Shown in pieces: positions 1-12,796 of a DNA stretch of 64,000 nucleotides (position 1 is the first letter of the stretch; the number at the start of each line of letters is the position of its first letter). Origin of the DNA: Dermatemys mawii (Eukaryota > Chordata > Testudines > Dermatemydidae); NCBI GenBank assembly GCA_007922305.1, contig ML677331.1, forward strand, positions 306,858 through 370,857. The letters run 5' to 3'. Both the position numbers and the translations under genes were made by a program. A model generated the notes under the pieces. That model worked only from the letters and a program-made list of their open reading frames with translations, was not told the origin of the DNA and searched no databases.

Positions 1-157
1 GTACAGAGAAACTAATTAACATTGGGAGTAAAGATGCTCTTGTGTTTAAAACACTGGGCTGGGGTTTAGAAGAGCTGGGTTCAGATCTCTACATGTTTCA
101 GCTCCTGTGTCTAATATGGGAAACATAATTCTACTTTTCTGGCTTGTCTGTTTAGAG

Positions 158-300
158 CAGACGTTGGCAAACTACAGCCCGCGGGCCATTTTTATCCAGC
201 CCGTGAGCTTTGGCCAGGGGCCCCGCCCTCCCGGCCTAGAGCCCAGTGCGGCAAGCCGCGTGGCTCCGCAGTGCCAGCAGGGGTCCGGGCTGAGCGGGGC
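158..300 (+). mobile_element. hAT-type terminal fragment, GC-rich
   Basis: The segment opens with a terminal-repeat-like sequence (ttggcaaactac followed by gcccgcgggcc) closely related to the left end of the complete element at 16286-17157, then runs into very GC-rich DNA. No matching right end is present: it is cut off where CR1 coding sequence begins near 300, and no continuation appears after the CR1 tail. It is therefore a one-ended remnant. Assignment to hAT rests on resemblance to the second copy, which has both ends and a 7-bp flanking duplication. Confidence 0.55.
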
Positions 301-2376
301 ATCTGCTATAGACCACCAGATCAGGAGGATGAGGTAGACAAGGCTTTCTTCAGACAACGAACAGAAGTTTCCAGATAACAGACCCTGGTTCTCAAAGGGG
401 ACTTCAATCACCCTAAAATCTGCTGGGACAGCAATACAGCAGTGCACAGACAATCCAGGAAGTTTTTGGAGAGCGTTGGGGACAACTTTCTGGTGTAAGT
501 GCTGGAGGAACCAACTAGGGGCCTTGCTCCTCTTGACCTGCTGCTCACAAACAGGGAAGAATTGGTAGGGGAAGTAGAAGTGGGTAGTAACCTGGGCAGC
601 AGTGACCATGAGATGGTTGAATCCAGGATTCTGACAAAAGGAAGAAAGGAGAGCAGCAGAATATGGACTTTGGACTTCAGAAAAGCAGACTTTGACTCCC
701 TCAGGGAACTGATGAGCTAATGAGCTAACTGGGAGGCTAATCTGAGGGGGGAAAGGAGTCCAGGAGAGTTGGCTGTATTTTAAAGAACCCTTATTGAGGG
801 TGCAGGAACAAACCATCCCGATGTGCAGAAAGAATTGCAAATTTGGCAGGCGACCAGCTTGGCTTAACAAATAAATCTTTGGTGAGCTTAAACACAAAAA
901 GGAAGCTTACAAGAAATGCAAACTTGGACAGATGACTAGGGAGGAGTATAAGAATGTTGCTCGAGCATGCAAGGGTGTAATCAGGGAAGCCAAAGCACAA
1001 TTGGAGTTTCAGCTAGCAAGGGATGTGAAGAGTAACAAGAAGGATTTCTACAGGTATGCTAGCAACAAGAAGAAGGTTAGGGAAAGTGTGCGCCCATTAC
1101 TGAATGGAGAAGGCAACCTAGTGACAGATGATGTGGAAAAAGCAGAAGTACACCATGCCCTTTTTTTTTTTTTTTTGCCTCGGTCTTCACAGACAAGGTC
1201 AGCTCCCAGACTACTGCACTGGGCAGCACAGTATGGGGAGGAGGTGAGCAGTCCTTAGTGATGAGAAAACAGGTTAGGGAGTATTTAGAAAATCTGGACA
1301 TGCACAAGTCCATGAGGCTAGATGTGCTGCATCTGAGGGTGCTGAGGGCATTGGCTGATGTGATTGCAGAGTCGTTGGCCATTATCTTTGAAAACTCAGG
1401 GCAATACCGGATGCCAGTCAGTTCTGGGGCTGGTTTTGTTCAACATCTTCATTAATGATCTGGATGATGGGATGGATTGTACCATAAGCAAGTTTTTAGA
1501 TGACACTAAGCTGGGTGGAGAGGTAGATATGCTGAAGGGTAGGGATAGGGTCCAGAGTGACCGAGACAAATTGGAGGATTGGGCTAAAAGAAATCTGAGG
1601 TTCAGCAAGGACAAGTGCAGAGTCCTGCACTTAGGACAGAAGAATCCCATTCACTGCTACAGGCTGGGGACCAACTGGCTAAGCAGCAGTTCTGCAGAAA
1701 GGGACCCGGGGATTAAAGTGGATGAGAAACTGGATATGAGTCAGCAGTGTGCCCTTGTTGCCAAGAAGGCTAATGGCATATTGGGCTGCATTAGCAGCAC
1801 CATTGCCAGCAGATCGAGGGAAGTGATTATTCCCCTCTACTAGGCACTGGTGAGGCCACATTTGGAGTATTGTGTCCAGTTTTGAGCCCCCCACTACAGA
1901 AAGGCTGCAGACAAATTGGAAAGAGTCCAGCAGAGGGAAATGAAAATGATTAGGGAGCTGGGCACATGACTTATAAGAAGAGGTTGAGGGAACTGGGCTT
2001 ATTTAGTAGGCAGAAGAGAAGAGTGAGGGGAGATTTGATAGCAGACTTCCCATACCTGAAGGAGGGGGTTCCAAAGAGGATGGAGGTAGGCTGTTCTCAG
2101 TAGTGGCAGATGACAGAACAAGGAGTAATGATCTCAAGTTGCAGTAAGGGAGGTCTAAGTTGGATATTAGAAAAAACTATTTCACTAGGAGCGTGGTAAA
2201 GCACTGGAATGGGTTACCTAGGGAAATGATGGAATCTCCTCCTTAGATGTTTTTAAGGTCAGGCTTGACAAAGCCCTGGCTGGGATGATTTAGTTGGGGT
2301 TGGTCCTGCTTTGAGCAGAGGGTTGGATTAGATGACCTCCTGGGGTCTCTTCCAACCCTGATATTCTATTATCTCA
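301..2376 (+). mobile_element. CR1 LINE, 5'-truncated and internally deleted ORF2 remnant
   Basis: Conceptual translation in several frames matches CR1 ORF2 in order. The C-terminal endonuclease part is at about 310-720 (GDFNHP near 400, then a [12 protein letters not shown] block). The linker with charged repeats is at 930-1140. A short pre-RT segment ([16 protein letters not shown]) is at 1340-1400, and the second half of RT is at 1420-1845 with FLDD at the position of the catalytic F/YxDD box. A C-terminal region and 3'UTR end at 2376 in the CR1-type tail (ccaaccctgatattctatt). Most of the N-terminal RT palm is missing between about 1400 and 1420. A T16 run lies at 1161-1176. Frameshifts and stops make it dead. 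Confidence 0.88.
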
Positions 2377-4901
2377 CTGGGTTTTAGGTGCTAATAGGAA
2401 TAATCCTGGAGTGATGTAGAGAGATGTCAGCCTCCCAGGTAGTCATGTGGGTGGTGAGATACTTTGGGAGAAGAGAGTGGAATGAAAGAACTACTAGACT
2501 GCTAGGCAGCTGTGATAGTTCAATTCCTGCTTTTCACTTTTTAAAGAACACCAAATAAAGGCTTAAGGACTTCTTAACTGAGATTTTTTTTATTAAAACC
2601 CATACACTAAGTACTGTGAAAATGAATCATGTTAGCCACTCAACCTTTTTTTTTGTTTAATGCAGAGGTGTTTTTTTAAAAAAAAAATCCTTGAAAACAT
2701 CAGTGCAATACAATTGTTCTTTCACCTTCAGCATTTTTGTTCGGTTTTTCAAAGGAGCAGTATCCTATCTGTGCCTGTTGTGAGTTATACAAAATAGCCT
2801 CATGAGGCGTCCTCTTTCTGAAATGTCTCTAATGTCTGAAAGAGGTTTAGCTGCTAGTGTTTTGTTTTATGGCTTAAATGAGAAGAAACAATCACTTTGA
2901 TTTGAAGACCGACTGATCTGTGCATTAGACTTTCTGACAAGTAATATACGTATAACACATGATCAAGCGGGTCCCACTAGAATTTCTTCTCTCTATGGAT
3001 AATAGATGTGGTTGCTCCTGCTAACATGTATCCTTTCACAGAAAGTATTTTTCCAGAGGAAATACTATTTTAATATAAAGTCCAAAGCCCCCTGAAGTCA
3101 ATAGTCTCTCATTGACTTTAATGAGCTTGGGACCAGGCCCTCAGTGCCCTGCAATTGAATTTTTTTAAAAAACAAACAATAAACATTGAGACCTAGTAGC
3201 TTTTGTCATCCCATCTTCAATAATGGGAACATGCAGGCAAGCTGATACAGTACTGCGTATTGTAATTTAAAGCTATCATGTGAACTAAAGGAAGTCCATA
3301 CATCACCTTGCTCTGTCCACCATATCTGTGTCCTGCCTGGTATTTAAATTTTCGACACAGGAAAGCAGGTATTTTATCCTTTTGCACCTTAATCTATGTA
3401 TCCTGATTTATTAGACTATTTTTAACCAGGAACGGAGCTTGGGCGATTTCTGTCCAGATTGCAGACTTATTCTCTGAAAGAGTTGCAATTAATCATCTTT
3501 TTTTAGTTTATATCTGACTCATGGGGGAATGTTTGTTCATTTTATTTTTCTTCCTCGCTTCCTGTTTATACATCTACAGTTTGAAGCATCACTAGTTAAG
3601 ATGAAGATGAATGCAAAAGATAAATTAAGTAGCAATACATCCTGCTCTCCAAATGAGCTGAGCTTTTGTAGTAAACCTAATTGTTCTTGTAATTAATTTT
3701 TATATTCATTTTATACTCCTTATACTCATTTCCTTTCTGTCACTCACTAATATTAGCCCCCTCTTCAGGAAGGTATTTAAGCATGTGGAGCCCCAATTAC
3801 TTCATGTCCTGAGGTAATTTCCTGAAGAGCGGGTATTTTGTGTGTGTATGTGCCCACATGTATACATGCCTGTACAAGTGTGCACACACATATATAATCT
3901 ACAGGTACAGCTGGTTGGGAATGTTTTGATTTTTTTCCCCATTAGGAAAAAAGAAAATATTTCATTTTAAGTCAACATTAAACTGTTTGCCTATCAATGC
4001 AACAACATGGTGGGGTTGTTTTTTTAGCTTGTGTGCTCTTCATAACAGAGACCATGTTTTCACTATTATTTCTATCATGGCGGCAGCACCCAAAGGCTCA
4101 AAGGAAGCTGAGGCCCCCCCATTGCTAGGTGGTGAAGAAACACACAGGTGTACTGTCCATGGCCCAACGCACTTTGTATTTATTCTGTAAAGTAACTAGT
4201 GCCCAGAAGGCTGCTTTTTTAATAAAGATACACTGTGGATCATATTGGAGCTGTGGTTTTCCAAAGCGGGTGAGGAAGTCGGATTGGAATTTATGGGACT
4301 GAGATGACTAATTCCAATTGGTGATTTTGAAAATTTCACCCTAAATTATCAAATGTTGCTGCATTCAAAGGCTGAGAAAAGAAAGCCAATGCTCCCTTTA
4401 AACTATAAACATGGCGAAGGAAAAGTGAGTTGTTCTAAAGCTGGAACATGGCCACTCACTGAGTTTCACTTGGTGGGTTTTGTGTAGTATCAGTCAATGA
4501 GACACAAAAACAAATCAGTGGAGTTTCTTTCCTGGAGCTCAAGTTTCACAGTGCTCGATGGAGCAGGGGAACAGTGCAGTGGGTGGCTCTGAGGTAAGAG
4601 CAGCATAATGGAGATTCCTAATCTCCCTTCGAGAGGGTGCTGCCTCTGCTCAACTGACCACTGGCAATCTGTATAATTACTGTCCAACTTCAAATCTTCC
4701 CTTCTGGGTTAAGCTTACAAAAACTTTTGTGGTGAGACAACCCTCCTGGAACCTAGTTATGGGCTTGTCACAGAGATGGCACTGTTTGCACTGGATGATC
4801 TCTTGGTGAAGGATCAAGGTCAGATGTCCAGGCTGATGTTGTTAGATCTACCATCTCCTTGCAGTTGCATTGGTTACGAGTCCGATTAATAATTATTTAC
4901 A
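2377..4901. other. Unclassified non-coding DNA
   Basis: AT-rich sequence with no open frame above about 70 codons and no recognisable repeat ends. A short TG/CA-rich stretch lies near 3838-3895. I see no splice-flanked coding segment. Ancient repeats too decayed to recognise by eye may be present. Confidence 0.5.
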
Positions 4902-6211
4902 TGTAACCCTTCTGCCCATCGGAGTTGGCAGCAACAAGGGCCGGGTTCAGTATCCAGGGGTTCCATTCCAATAGCACAATACAAAAACCGGCTCGAGCCC
5001 CCACCCAGTGACCTGGGACAACCATATACCACTCCTCTGGGCGTCTGTAAGAGACAATACTTCCCCTCTCGCAAGCACAGAGTCTGAGTGTACCAAAGCC
5101 TTTTAATAACAGGGAGAAACAATGTGGCATTGTATTGGGGAAACACCACAAACAAGGTTAATAAACCAAACCATGAACCAGAAGCCCCCCTCCCAGCAAA
5201 TAGGCCGTGAGTTCCACAACCCCAAAAAGTCACTCAATAGTCCCAAAAGTCCAGCAGCCCAAGCGTCTCTGTTCTGGGTCAGTGCAGAGTTCAAAAGTCA
5301 CTTGGCAGAGTCTTACCTCCCAGCGTGGGTGGAAATGGAGGGTAGGGCATGGGGCACCTTACATGGTCTGAGGCCGACTGCACCGCCTCTCTGTGAGGTT
5401 CTCTGCAGCCCTCACCGCAATCCGCTCTGCTCTGCTCGCCAACACTCAAACTGCTCTACGCACCAGTCACTCCGCTAGCCGTCCTGCTAGCCGACACACA
5501 GACTGCTCTGCTGTGCCAGCCACACAAAGTACACCCAGGAACCGCTCAGCTGAGTCCACTGCTTTGCTCTGCTAGCTGCACAAATTGCTTGGTGCCACCC
5601 ACATGCCTTTAAGCCCACCCCCACTGAACACAGGGCTTAGTGGTTTCAGCTCTTAGTGCAGGGGGGGGGAGAGAGGGAAAATAGCACCTTGACACAGGTA
5701 CACCAGCAGAGTCAAAGTGCATTCAGCTTAGCAGGCTGAACCAAGACTTCTAAGGGAATCAAAATGAGCTCTCACATTCCACAATGTAGAGAGGCATGGT
5801 ACAATAGGTGGGGAGAGGTATCCTTAAACAAGTCCCTCACCAAAAGGTATAGAGACTCATCTATAGCCTCTCTCAATCTCAGAGCACTCTGAAACGCATG
5901 GCCCTTGACCAGTGAGTGCTACTTAGATGATGGCGAGTCCTGCCATCTTAACAAGGGCCAAGTACATGTCCATAGTCCTTAATTCACACAATCAGGGTAA
6001 CATCACTTTATCATTCCTGCCCCAGTAACATAGAAACTGGGGCTCCCACGTCAGCCGAAGTGGCCATGTGGGCTGCTGTGAGCTCAGGCTAGGCGTAGTG
6101 GGTGTGTCTATGCAAATTGATCAGCCCCAAAGTTATTTTCCAAAACTCACTGCAATTCCCATAATTCGCCACCAGATGTCAGAATATATCTCATTCCTGA
6201 CACTGCTTACA
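4902..6211 (-). mobile_element. Solo LTR of the Ty3/Gypsy family, reverse orientation
   Basis: On the minus strand this 1310-bp block is co-linear with both LTRs of the full element at 49950-58880. It begins TGTAAGCAGTG (complement of 6201-6211) and ends GGGTTACA (complement of 4902-4909), so it has the same TG...CA ends. No internal coding region adjoins it, so it is a solo LTR, presumably left by recombination between two LTRs. Flanking 4-mers are taca and ttca, a target duplication with one mismatch. It contains only one copy of the 46-bp motif that is tandemly repeated in the other two LTRs. It keeps G at nearly all sites that read A in the edited 3' LTR, so it serves as an outgroup. Confidence 0.92.
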
Positions 6212-6805
6212 TTCATGATTGAAATCAAGGGTTTCATTGTGATCCTAGTTCTGTATTGGACATGTGGAAATGCTTTAGACTTACCTAGGACTTGTTGTGT
6301 GAAGAGACTACAGAGTTGGGCCCCCATCCTGTAAAAGAGATCTCTAGGCATGGAACCTATACTTTCACAAGGAGCTCAACTGACATTGATGGGAATTAGT
6401 ACAGGAGGAAAGGTCCATGTTTGCAGCTCCCTTTGCAGGGTCAGTGCTTTGGCCTACAGAGGATTATGGGCAATATTGTGTCTGGCACTGGATGGGTGTG
6501 TGGGATGGGAGAGGATGGTATGAAGTCACCCCTAACCCTGCAGACCATGACAGAGTCCGGGTAAAGATAACCTAATGCTAATGCTGCTGCTTGCTCTCTA
6601 AGGCAGGTGATCGGGAATATGGCTAGAGCTGGCTAGGCACATGAGAGAGTGTATTCTGCACTCTCTACAGAGCTGGTGCAGCAGCTCACGCTTCTCCTGT
6701 GCTCTCCTGACTTTGAGAGAGTTTACCTGAAGCACATTGTGCTCCATTCTTTAACTATGAAACAAAAGCATATCCTGGAAAATACAGTGCCTTGCATGTT
6801 GTCAA
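6212..6805. other. Unclassified non-coding DNA
   Basis: No gene or repeat ends recognised. The last 30 bases contain cctggaaaatacag, whose inverted complement recurs at 7022-7034 just beyond the following foldback, so the foldback may reach further out than annotated. Confidence 0.4.
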
Positions 6806-7035
6806 GAATCAGAGGGGTAGCCGTGTTAGTCTGGGATTGCAGAAGTAACAAGGAGTCCTGTGGCACCTTAAAGACTAACTACAGTATTAGAGCATAAGCT
6901 TTCGTGAGCTAATACCCACTTCGTCAGATGCATGCCTCCGACGTGGTGGGTATTAGCATACGAAAACTCATGCTCTAAAACTTTTTTTAGTCTTTAAGGT
7001 GCCACAGCACTCTTTGTTAGCCTGTATTTTCCAGA
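6806..7035. mobile_element. Penelope-like-element-associated foldback repeat, copy 1
   Basis: The left arm (aatcagaggggtagccgtgttagtctgg..., then cctgtggcaccttaaagact and gctaatacccac) is a sequence I recognise from abundant reptile repeats linked to Penelope-like retroelements. It is followed by its own imperfect inverted copy: gtgggtattagc at about 6940 and agtctttaaggtgccacag at about 6988-7007. The arms are about 95 bp and about 80% alike by eye, with a short centre. No reverse transcriptase or endonuclease coding is left here. The Penelope attribution is from memory of the family and less sure than the inverted-repeat structure. Confidence 0.6.
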
Positions 7036-8024
7036 AGTATCTTGATAAATAAATTAAATGACATCTTTTCCCAATTAGCATCACATTTTAAAACAGAAAT
7101 GGAACATTCACTTCCCAATGCATGTTCTCTTTCACTGATTTTTCCAATGTTATATAGGAGCCTCAAGAGCATCATCTTTCTTCTCTCCCACTCTAATATA
7201 GGCTGAAAACTTGAGGGGGAGAGGTAAACATGGTGGAGATTACAATAATTGTTGTTTGGGTGAGGAACAGCTGAATAAAAATAATTTGTAAAAGCAGTTA
7301 CCTTTCTGTAGTAAATTGTAGAAATGGCAGTTTTCCTTATCTGTTTTTTGTGCTGAAGTCAAACCTTAAGTTTAGTCCATTTGGGGAAAGGCAATTGTCT
7401 TTTGCAGCATTCAGTGCTTTGTGAAGGGAATACCTCACAAAATGGTTGAATCTCTGAAAATGAGGAAATGTCTTCAAGTGTGACCACTATATCTGTGTTC
7501 CCCGTAGATATTCTGATATCTGTATATGGTCATTTATTGCTCTAGGTGCATTCCTGCCGCCATTTGGATCAGCAATACCAAGCAGAACTAACTGGCTGGG
7601 ATAGATTCTCTTTCATGATCTGGCTTCTTTGAGTCACCTGAATGGAACCAGCTCTCAGATGACTTTAAAAGAGGTGGAACTAGTTCGTCTGGCAATCAAC
7701 TTCCCTACTGGACTGTCAGGGGTGTGATGGTGGAATAATAAAGCATGTTGGTGGAAGGATAGACAGAGGAGGGTGGGATGCCGTTCTGCTGTGCCAAGTC
7801 TCAGCTGATGTATGATCCATTGGGTCAGAGCTGATTGTCATAAATTAGAACAAGACCTTAGACTTCTCTAATTTACATCAGAACTGGAGTAGCTGTGCCT
7901 TCAGAGTCAGTGAGACTGAAGCAGCTCTTTGACACCCATCCTTTACCACCTACTGACCAGGTCTCCATACAGGATCAAATCTAGTCCTCCTGAACCTGAG
8001 GCAATCTTCATGCATGGGAGAATC
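7036..8024. other. Unclassified non-coding DNA
   Basis: No open frames of note and no recognised repeat ends. Ordinary AT-rich spacer. Confidence 0.4.
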
Positions 8025-9465
8025 ATATGAAGGAACATAAGAATGGCTGTACTGGGTCAGACAAACTGTCCATCTAGCCCAGAATCCTGTCTTCCAACAC
8101 TGACTGATGCCAGCTGCTTCAGAAGGAATGAACAGAGCAGGTAGGGTGACCAGATGTCCCGATTGTATAGGGACAGTCCCGATTTTGGGGTATATTTCTT
8201 ATATAGGCTCCTATTACCCCCTACCTCCTGTCCTGATTTTTCACACTTGCTGTCTGGTTACCCTAAGAACAGGTAACCCGTGAAGTGATCCATCCCCTGT
8301 TGCTCATTCCCAGCTTCTGGCAAACAAAGGCTAGAGACACCATTCCTACCTAACCTGACTAGTTCATGAATCCTTCGTGAATTTATCTAGTTCTTTTTAT
8401 AAAGCCTGCTAAAGCCTTCACAGCATCCTCTGGCAAAGGGTTCCATAAGTTGACTGTGCATTGTATGAAGAAATACTGCCTTTTATTTGTTGTAAACCTG
8501 CTGCCTATTAACTTCATTTGGTGACCCCTAGTTCTTGTGTTATGAGAAGGAGTAAATAACACTTCCTTATTTAATTTCTCCACACCAGTCATGGTTTTAT
8601 AGACCACTATCATATCCCCCCTTAGTCATCTCTCTTTTTCAAGCTGAAAAGTCTCAGTCTTATTAATCTCTTCTCACATGGAAGCTCTTCCATACCACTT
8701 GTTTCTGTTGCCCTTTTCTGTGCTTTTTTCAATTCCAATATATCTTTTCTGAGATAGGGTGACCACATCTGCACGCAGTATACAAGATGTGGGTGTACAG
8801 TGGATTTATATGTAGAGACAATATGATATTGTTTCCTTATTATATATCCCTTTCTTAATGATTCCCAACATTCTGTTAGCTTTTTTAACTACTGCTGCAC
8901 ACTGAGTGGATGTTTTCAGAGAACCATCCAAAATTACTTTGAGATCTTTCTTGAATGGTAACAGCTAATTTAGACCCCAGTATTTTATATGTATAGTTGG
9001 GATTATGTTTTCCAATGTACATTACTTTGCATTTATCAACATTGAATTTCATCTACCTGGGTTATTATTTTGCCCAGTTACCCAGTTTTGCGAGATCTCT
9101 TTGTAATTCTTTGCTGTCTGCTTTGGACTTCACTATCTTGAGTAATTTTGTATCATCTGCAAGTTTTGCCACCTCACTGTTTACCCCCTTTTCCAGACCA
9201 TTTATGAATGTTGAATAGTACTAGTCCCAGTATTGATTCTTAGAGGACACCACTATTTATTCCTACCCTTATTCCTTACCCTGACCATTTATTCCTAACC
9301 TTTGTTTCCTATCTTTTAACCAGTTACTAATCTATGAGAGGACTGTCCCTCTTATCCAATGACAGTTTACATTGTTTAAGAGCCTTTGAGGGACCTTGTC
9401 AAAGGCTTTCTGAAAATCTAAGTACATTTTATCCACTGGATCACCCTTGTCCACATGTTTGAATA
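8025..9465 (-). mobile_element. CR1 LINE 3' half, reverse orientation
   Basis: Read on the minus strand, the copy starts within RT near 9465 (YLDFQKAFDKVPQ encoded around 9380-9430). It continues through the FNVDKCKVMYIG segment (complement of about 9010-9050) and the C-terminal end of ORF2 (8383-8613, with [11 protein letters not shown]), then a 3'UTR down to about 8030. The frame is broken repeatedly. It is 5'-truncated, as is usual for CR1. A TA-flanked MITE (8142-8265) sits in the 3'UTR, so the CR1 copy is older than that MITE. Confidence 0.88.
8142..8265. mobile_element. TA-flanked short MITE, copy 1 of 5
   Basis: A 124-bp unit with inverted termini TAGGGTGACCAGAT and (A)TCTGG(T)TACCCTA and an interior of gggacagtcccgattttgg and tttttcacacttgctgtctgg. 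The flanking dinucleotide TA is present on both sides. TA targets and short TIRs are the hallmark of Tc1/mariner-type elements, so this is likely a non-autonomous relative. It interrupts the 3'UTR of the reverse CR1. Confidence 0.75.
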
Positions 9466-12311
9466 CTAATAAAAGTAAGATATCTGCTAAAACTTGAAGG
9501 AGAAAAATTAAATCTACATGTGCAGATTAAATTAATAAATGTTAGATCCCCGCTCTTCCTATACACATTACTTCTGCACATACACTAACTATTATGCATT
9601 GCTCCTCTATCAGATGCCAGTGGAATTGCAGCTATTAATGTTGATCCTTGTCCAGTTGGTTTTTGAAGCTGTTGTGCATGATGCCAGACTTTGCCAGACA
9701 CAGAAATAATTAATTCTATGAATTATGCAACTTCTGTTGGCTCAGGGTCTAACAGCTTTGTTTCACAGACCTTGCAAACCTTGGGTAGGAAATAAAAAGA
9801 AATAGAATTTAAACCCGTACTCTTGCCCTTTGTGTATAACTCATACAGCTTTCCTTCAAGGATTCATTTTGTTTATAATCAGTGGATAAAGCACTAGTAC
9901 TTCAACCATTTAATTTACTTTACTCCAGCTCATTAGCTTTGTATTGTAATTGCATTTGAAAATAAACTCACTCATGCTTGTGGTGTTATGCTTTCTCATT
10001 TTTCGCCTCCCCTTCCCAATGTCCTTGCATGTTAAAAAGAGAAGCTAGAATAGACCGAATAAATAAGGTGCTTTTAGTACCGTTCTGGAATTTGAAAGCC
10101 GTGTAAAAACTCCTTCAAATAATGACAGACTTGAATTACACAGACCCACTGGACCTCTCAGCCACTGGCTCTGATTTATACAAGTTAGGAAAATTTAAAA
10201 TAGAAATAAACTGGGAGCGAGGCACTTCCCTATATGTGCTTTGTCCAGCTCTCATGGGTAATTTCACTTGGGAGAAGAAGACTGGTTAGGCTTTTCCAAC
10301 GACCTATTGGGTTCAATCCAAAAACTGTCAAAGTTAGTGGTAAGATTGCTATGATTGCAGAAGTCTTTGGATCAGACCCATTGTCTATAAAAGGACTTAA
10401 TGAGATTCTGCAGTATGTAGAATCTCCTTTCTCTTGCTCTTATAGGGTTAGACACAAAATTCAGTGGACCTATCATCCTTACTGTTTCTACTCCTGTTGA
10501 CCCAGTAGAAATTTGCCTGGGTGAAAATGGAGAAAAAACTTCATGGATTTGGCCCTATGGGATTTGGAAACAACCTCTTATTCCAACATAGTCTGATGTG
10601 CAATGGCAAATGTCTTCACTGAAACCCCATCTGTCCTCTAGATTCAACTCCTGCTGTTGTAGAATTCCAAGTGGAATGATCTAATCTCCTTATGTCATAA
10701 AGTATAGGGCTGCTTAATAACTGTGTACAAAAAAAATCATGAGGTGGACAGGCAATTTTTAAAAACAGCTGTTGCTTTGGCTTCTGTTTTATCTCAGTAC
10801 TACCAGCTCTTTTTATACTCCAATTAGGCAGGCAGCATGTTGGCAAGATGCAGCCTGAGTGTTCTTACATGAAATAGCAGTGTTTTAATTAAATACAATT
10901 GCCTCCTTCTTTGTAGTGACAAATCTGTGGCAATTTGCATTGTTATTCATTCTCTTTTAAACTGAATTTCTTATCTTTCCTTCCAAGCCCTGCTCTTTCC
11001 CTCTCTAATTCATCGCTTTCAGTATCCCCCGTTATCCTGGTTCACAACCTCAGTGGTCATATTAGACGTCTTTATCTCACACTGCTCTGTATCCTGTCAT
11101 TTTTAACTTCTACGAAATCTCTGAAGCCCATCTTTGCACTTAGAACCCTTGTTGACACCATGGCCATATCTTACCTCCACAACTGCAACAAAGAAAAGAT
11201 TTAAGAGGTGGTTTTATCTCCGTCTATAGGTACCAGCATGGGGAGAAGATTTCTGATTGCAGAGGGCTCTTTAATTTAACAAAGAGCTAATAAGATCCAG
11301 TGCCTTTAAATATTCAGACTGCCACTAGGGTGCAATGAGGGCTGGTTCAAGATTTTTCATTAGAACTGTTCTTTCAAGTAAAATTGGGGTTTCCCGTTCT
11401 ACACAAAGTGTTTGCTTTCCATGGAAAACAGCCCACACTACACTTCACACAAGCAGTTCTGCCTGGGGTGGGCTTGAGACTCAATGACCCAGAAGCCCTA
11501 TGGCAACTCCTTGTTTGGTAACATTGTGTGAAACAGCCCCAATCTCCACTGGTAGTTCACGACCATTCACAGTGTGTTGAGGAGCTCTGTGCTCAGCACA
11601 ACTGTTGTCCCCTTCACAGAAGGCCAAGCTCAGTAACTCCATGAGACACCTGCTTTCCTCAGGCCTGGGGACAAAGCAGACCCCCAGCTGTCTGAGAATC
11701 CCATTTTCCCATGTAATAAATCTGTGGCCTGGTAGAGCTGTATTGACTATATACCATTAATGTTCATTTTATCTATTTCAATGATTCACTTAATTCTCTT
11801 TAAAGTTCTCATATGCTTCATCCCAGCCTTTCGGTCCTGTTTTTTACTTAATGCTAGAAACTGAAATATGGCCTTATGAATTGGGCCAACAGTGACTGGA
11901 TTTCCAGATGTGGTATAATTAGGTTCTATTTTAACTGGATTTCATAAGTTTCAAGGTACCTCTGTAACAGAATCTGCTAAGGGTCAAAGTATTGTAGCAT
12001 TCATCTTGAGGACTGCAGTCCTCTCATGGACTTGACTGACATCTTGTTATATCTTATTTTAATAAAAGAAATGCAGCTTCCCAGAACCTTCAAGAGAAAA
12101 CTCTTTTTTTCCTGATTCTTTTGCATCTTGCATTGTCCAGTGTTTGCCTTGTTATGCTCAGCATTTTGTCCTTAAAGTTTTCTCTCTCTTTATCTTCCTC
12201 ATGACTCTATCGTTCACTCTGTTCCTCCTTCAGATGCTCCATTAATTTCACTTGCTTCCTCAGCAGTCTAAAAGCCTGCAAAATGCTCGGATGTAGTAAA
12301 ACAAATATGTA
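9466..12311. other. Unclassified non-coding DNA
   Basis: AT-rich sequence with short open frames only (longest about 89 codons at 10935-11204, low-complexity Ser/Leu-rich, no domain recognised). No repeat ends, RNA genes or exon-like blocks identified. Confidence 0.4.
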
Positions 12312-12510
12312 GGGGAAGGGATAGCTCAATGGTTTGTGCATTGGCTTGCTAAACCTGGAGTTGTGAGCTCAATCCTTGAGGGGCCCATTTAGGGACATGG
12401 GGTAAAAATCTGTTGGATGATTTAATTGGGGGTTTGGCCCTGCTTTAAGCAGCAGAGTGGACTAGACAATCTTCTAAGATCCCTTCCAACCCTGATAGTC
12501 TATGATTCTA
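12312..12510 (+). mobile_element. tRNA-derived SINE of the Cry (cryptodiran turtle) type
   Basis: The unit begins ggggaagggatagctcaatgg, with an A-box-like segment at 12321-12339 (tagctcaatggtttgtgc) and a B-box-like segment at 12365-12375 (gagctcaatcc) at tRNA-like spacing. A unique body follows, then a 3' tail (agatcccttccaaccctgatagtctatgattcta) of the same type as the CR1 3' end. That tail resemblance is what allows mobilisation by CR1 machinery. This SINE class is known from hidden-neck turtles and is the strongest single clue to the organism. Confidence 0.85.
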
Positions 12511-12684
12511 TTATATAAATACACAAGGAGGCAGATAACACCTCCTCCCATTTCCTCAGTAGGGCATTGGGGTGGGAAGTGCTGTTGTGGGTGCTAGGCA
12601 CACATCACAATGTATTGGAGTCTAGCAGATGGCACTATTTAGCCTGAAATGCTGGTGGACAATTAACAAAGCAAGCTCTTGGGT

Positions 12685-12796
12685 AAGTCCTCATCTGTAA
12701 AGACAGGAATAATGATGCTGACCTCCTCTGTAAAGCACTTTGAGATCTATAGGGACAATGTGTTAAATAAGAGTTAGGCATTATTCTCATTATTAG
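12685..12796 (+). repeat. MIR/CORE-SINE-like 3' fragment
   Basis: The text (cctcatctgtaaagacagg, then taaagcactttgagatct, then aagagttaggcattattc) matches the conserved distal part of amniote MIR-type SINEs in order and spacing. It lacks the tRNA-like head. It is an old, immobile fragment. Confidence 0.6.

Noticed and set aside
8756..8770. gatagggtgaccacatc as a sixth TA-MITE end
   Set aside because: It lies inside reverse CR1 sequence and has no opposite end within reach. Chance resemblance to the terminus.
12312..12390. tRNA gene
   Set aside because: A- and B-box-like segments belong to a SINE head. No complete cloverleaf, and the body and tail are SINE.
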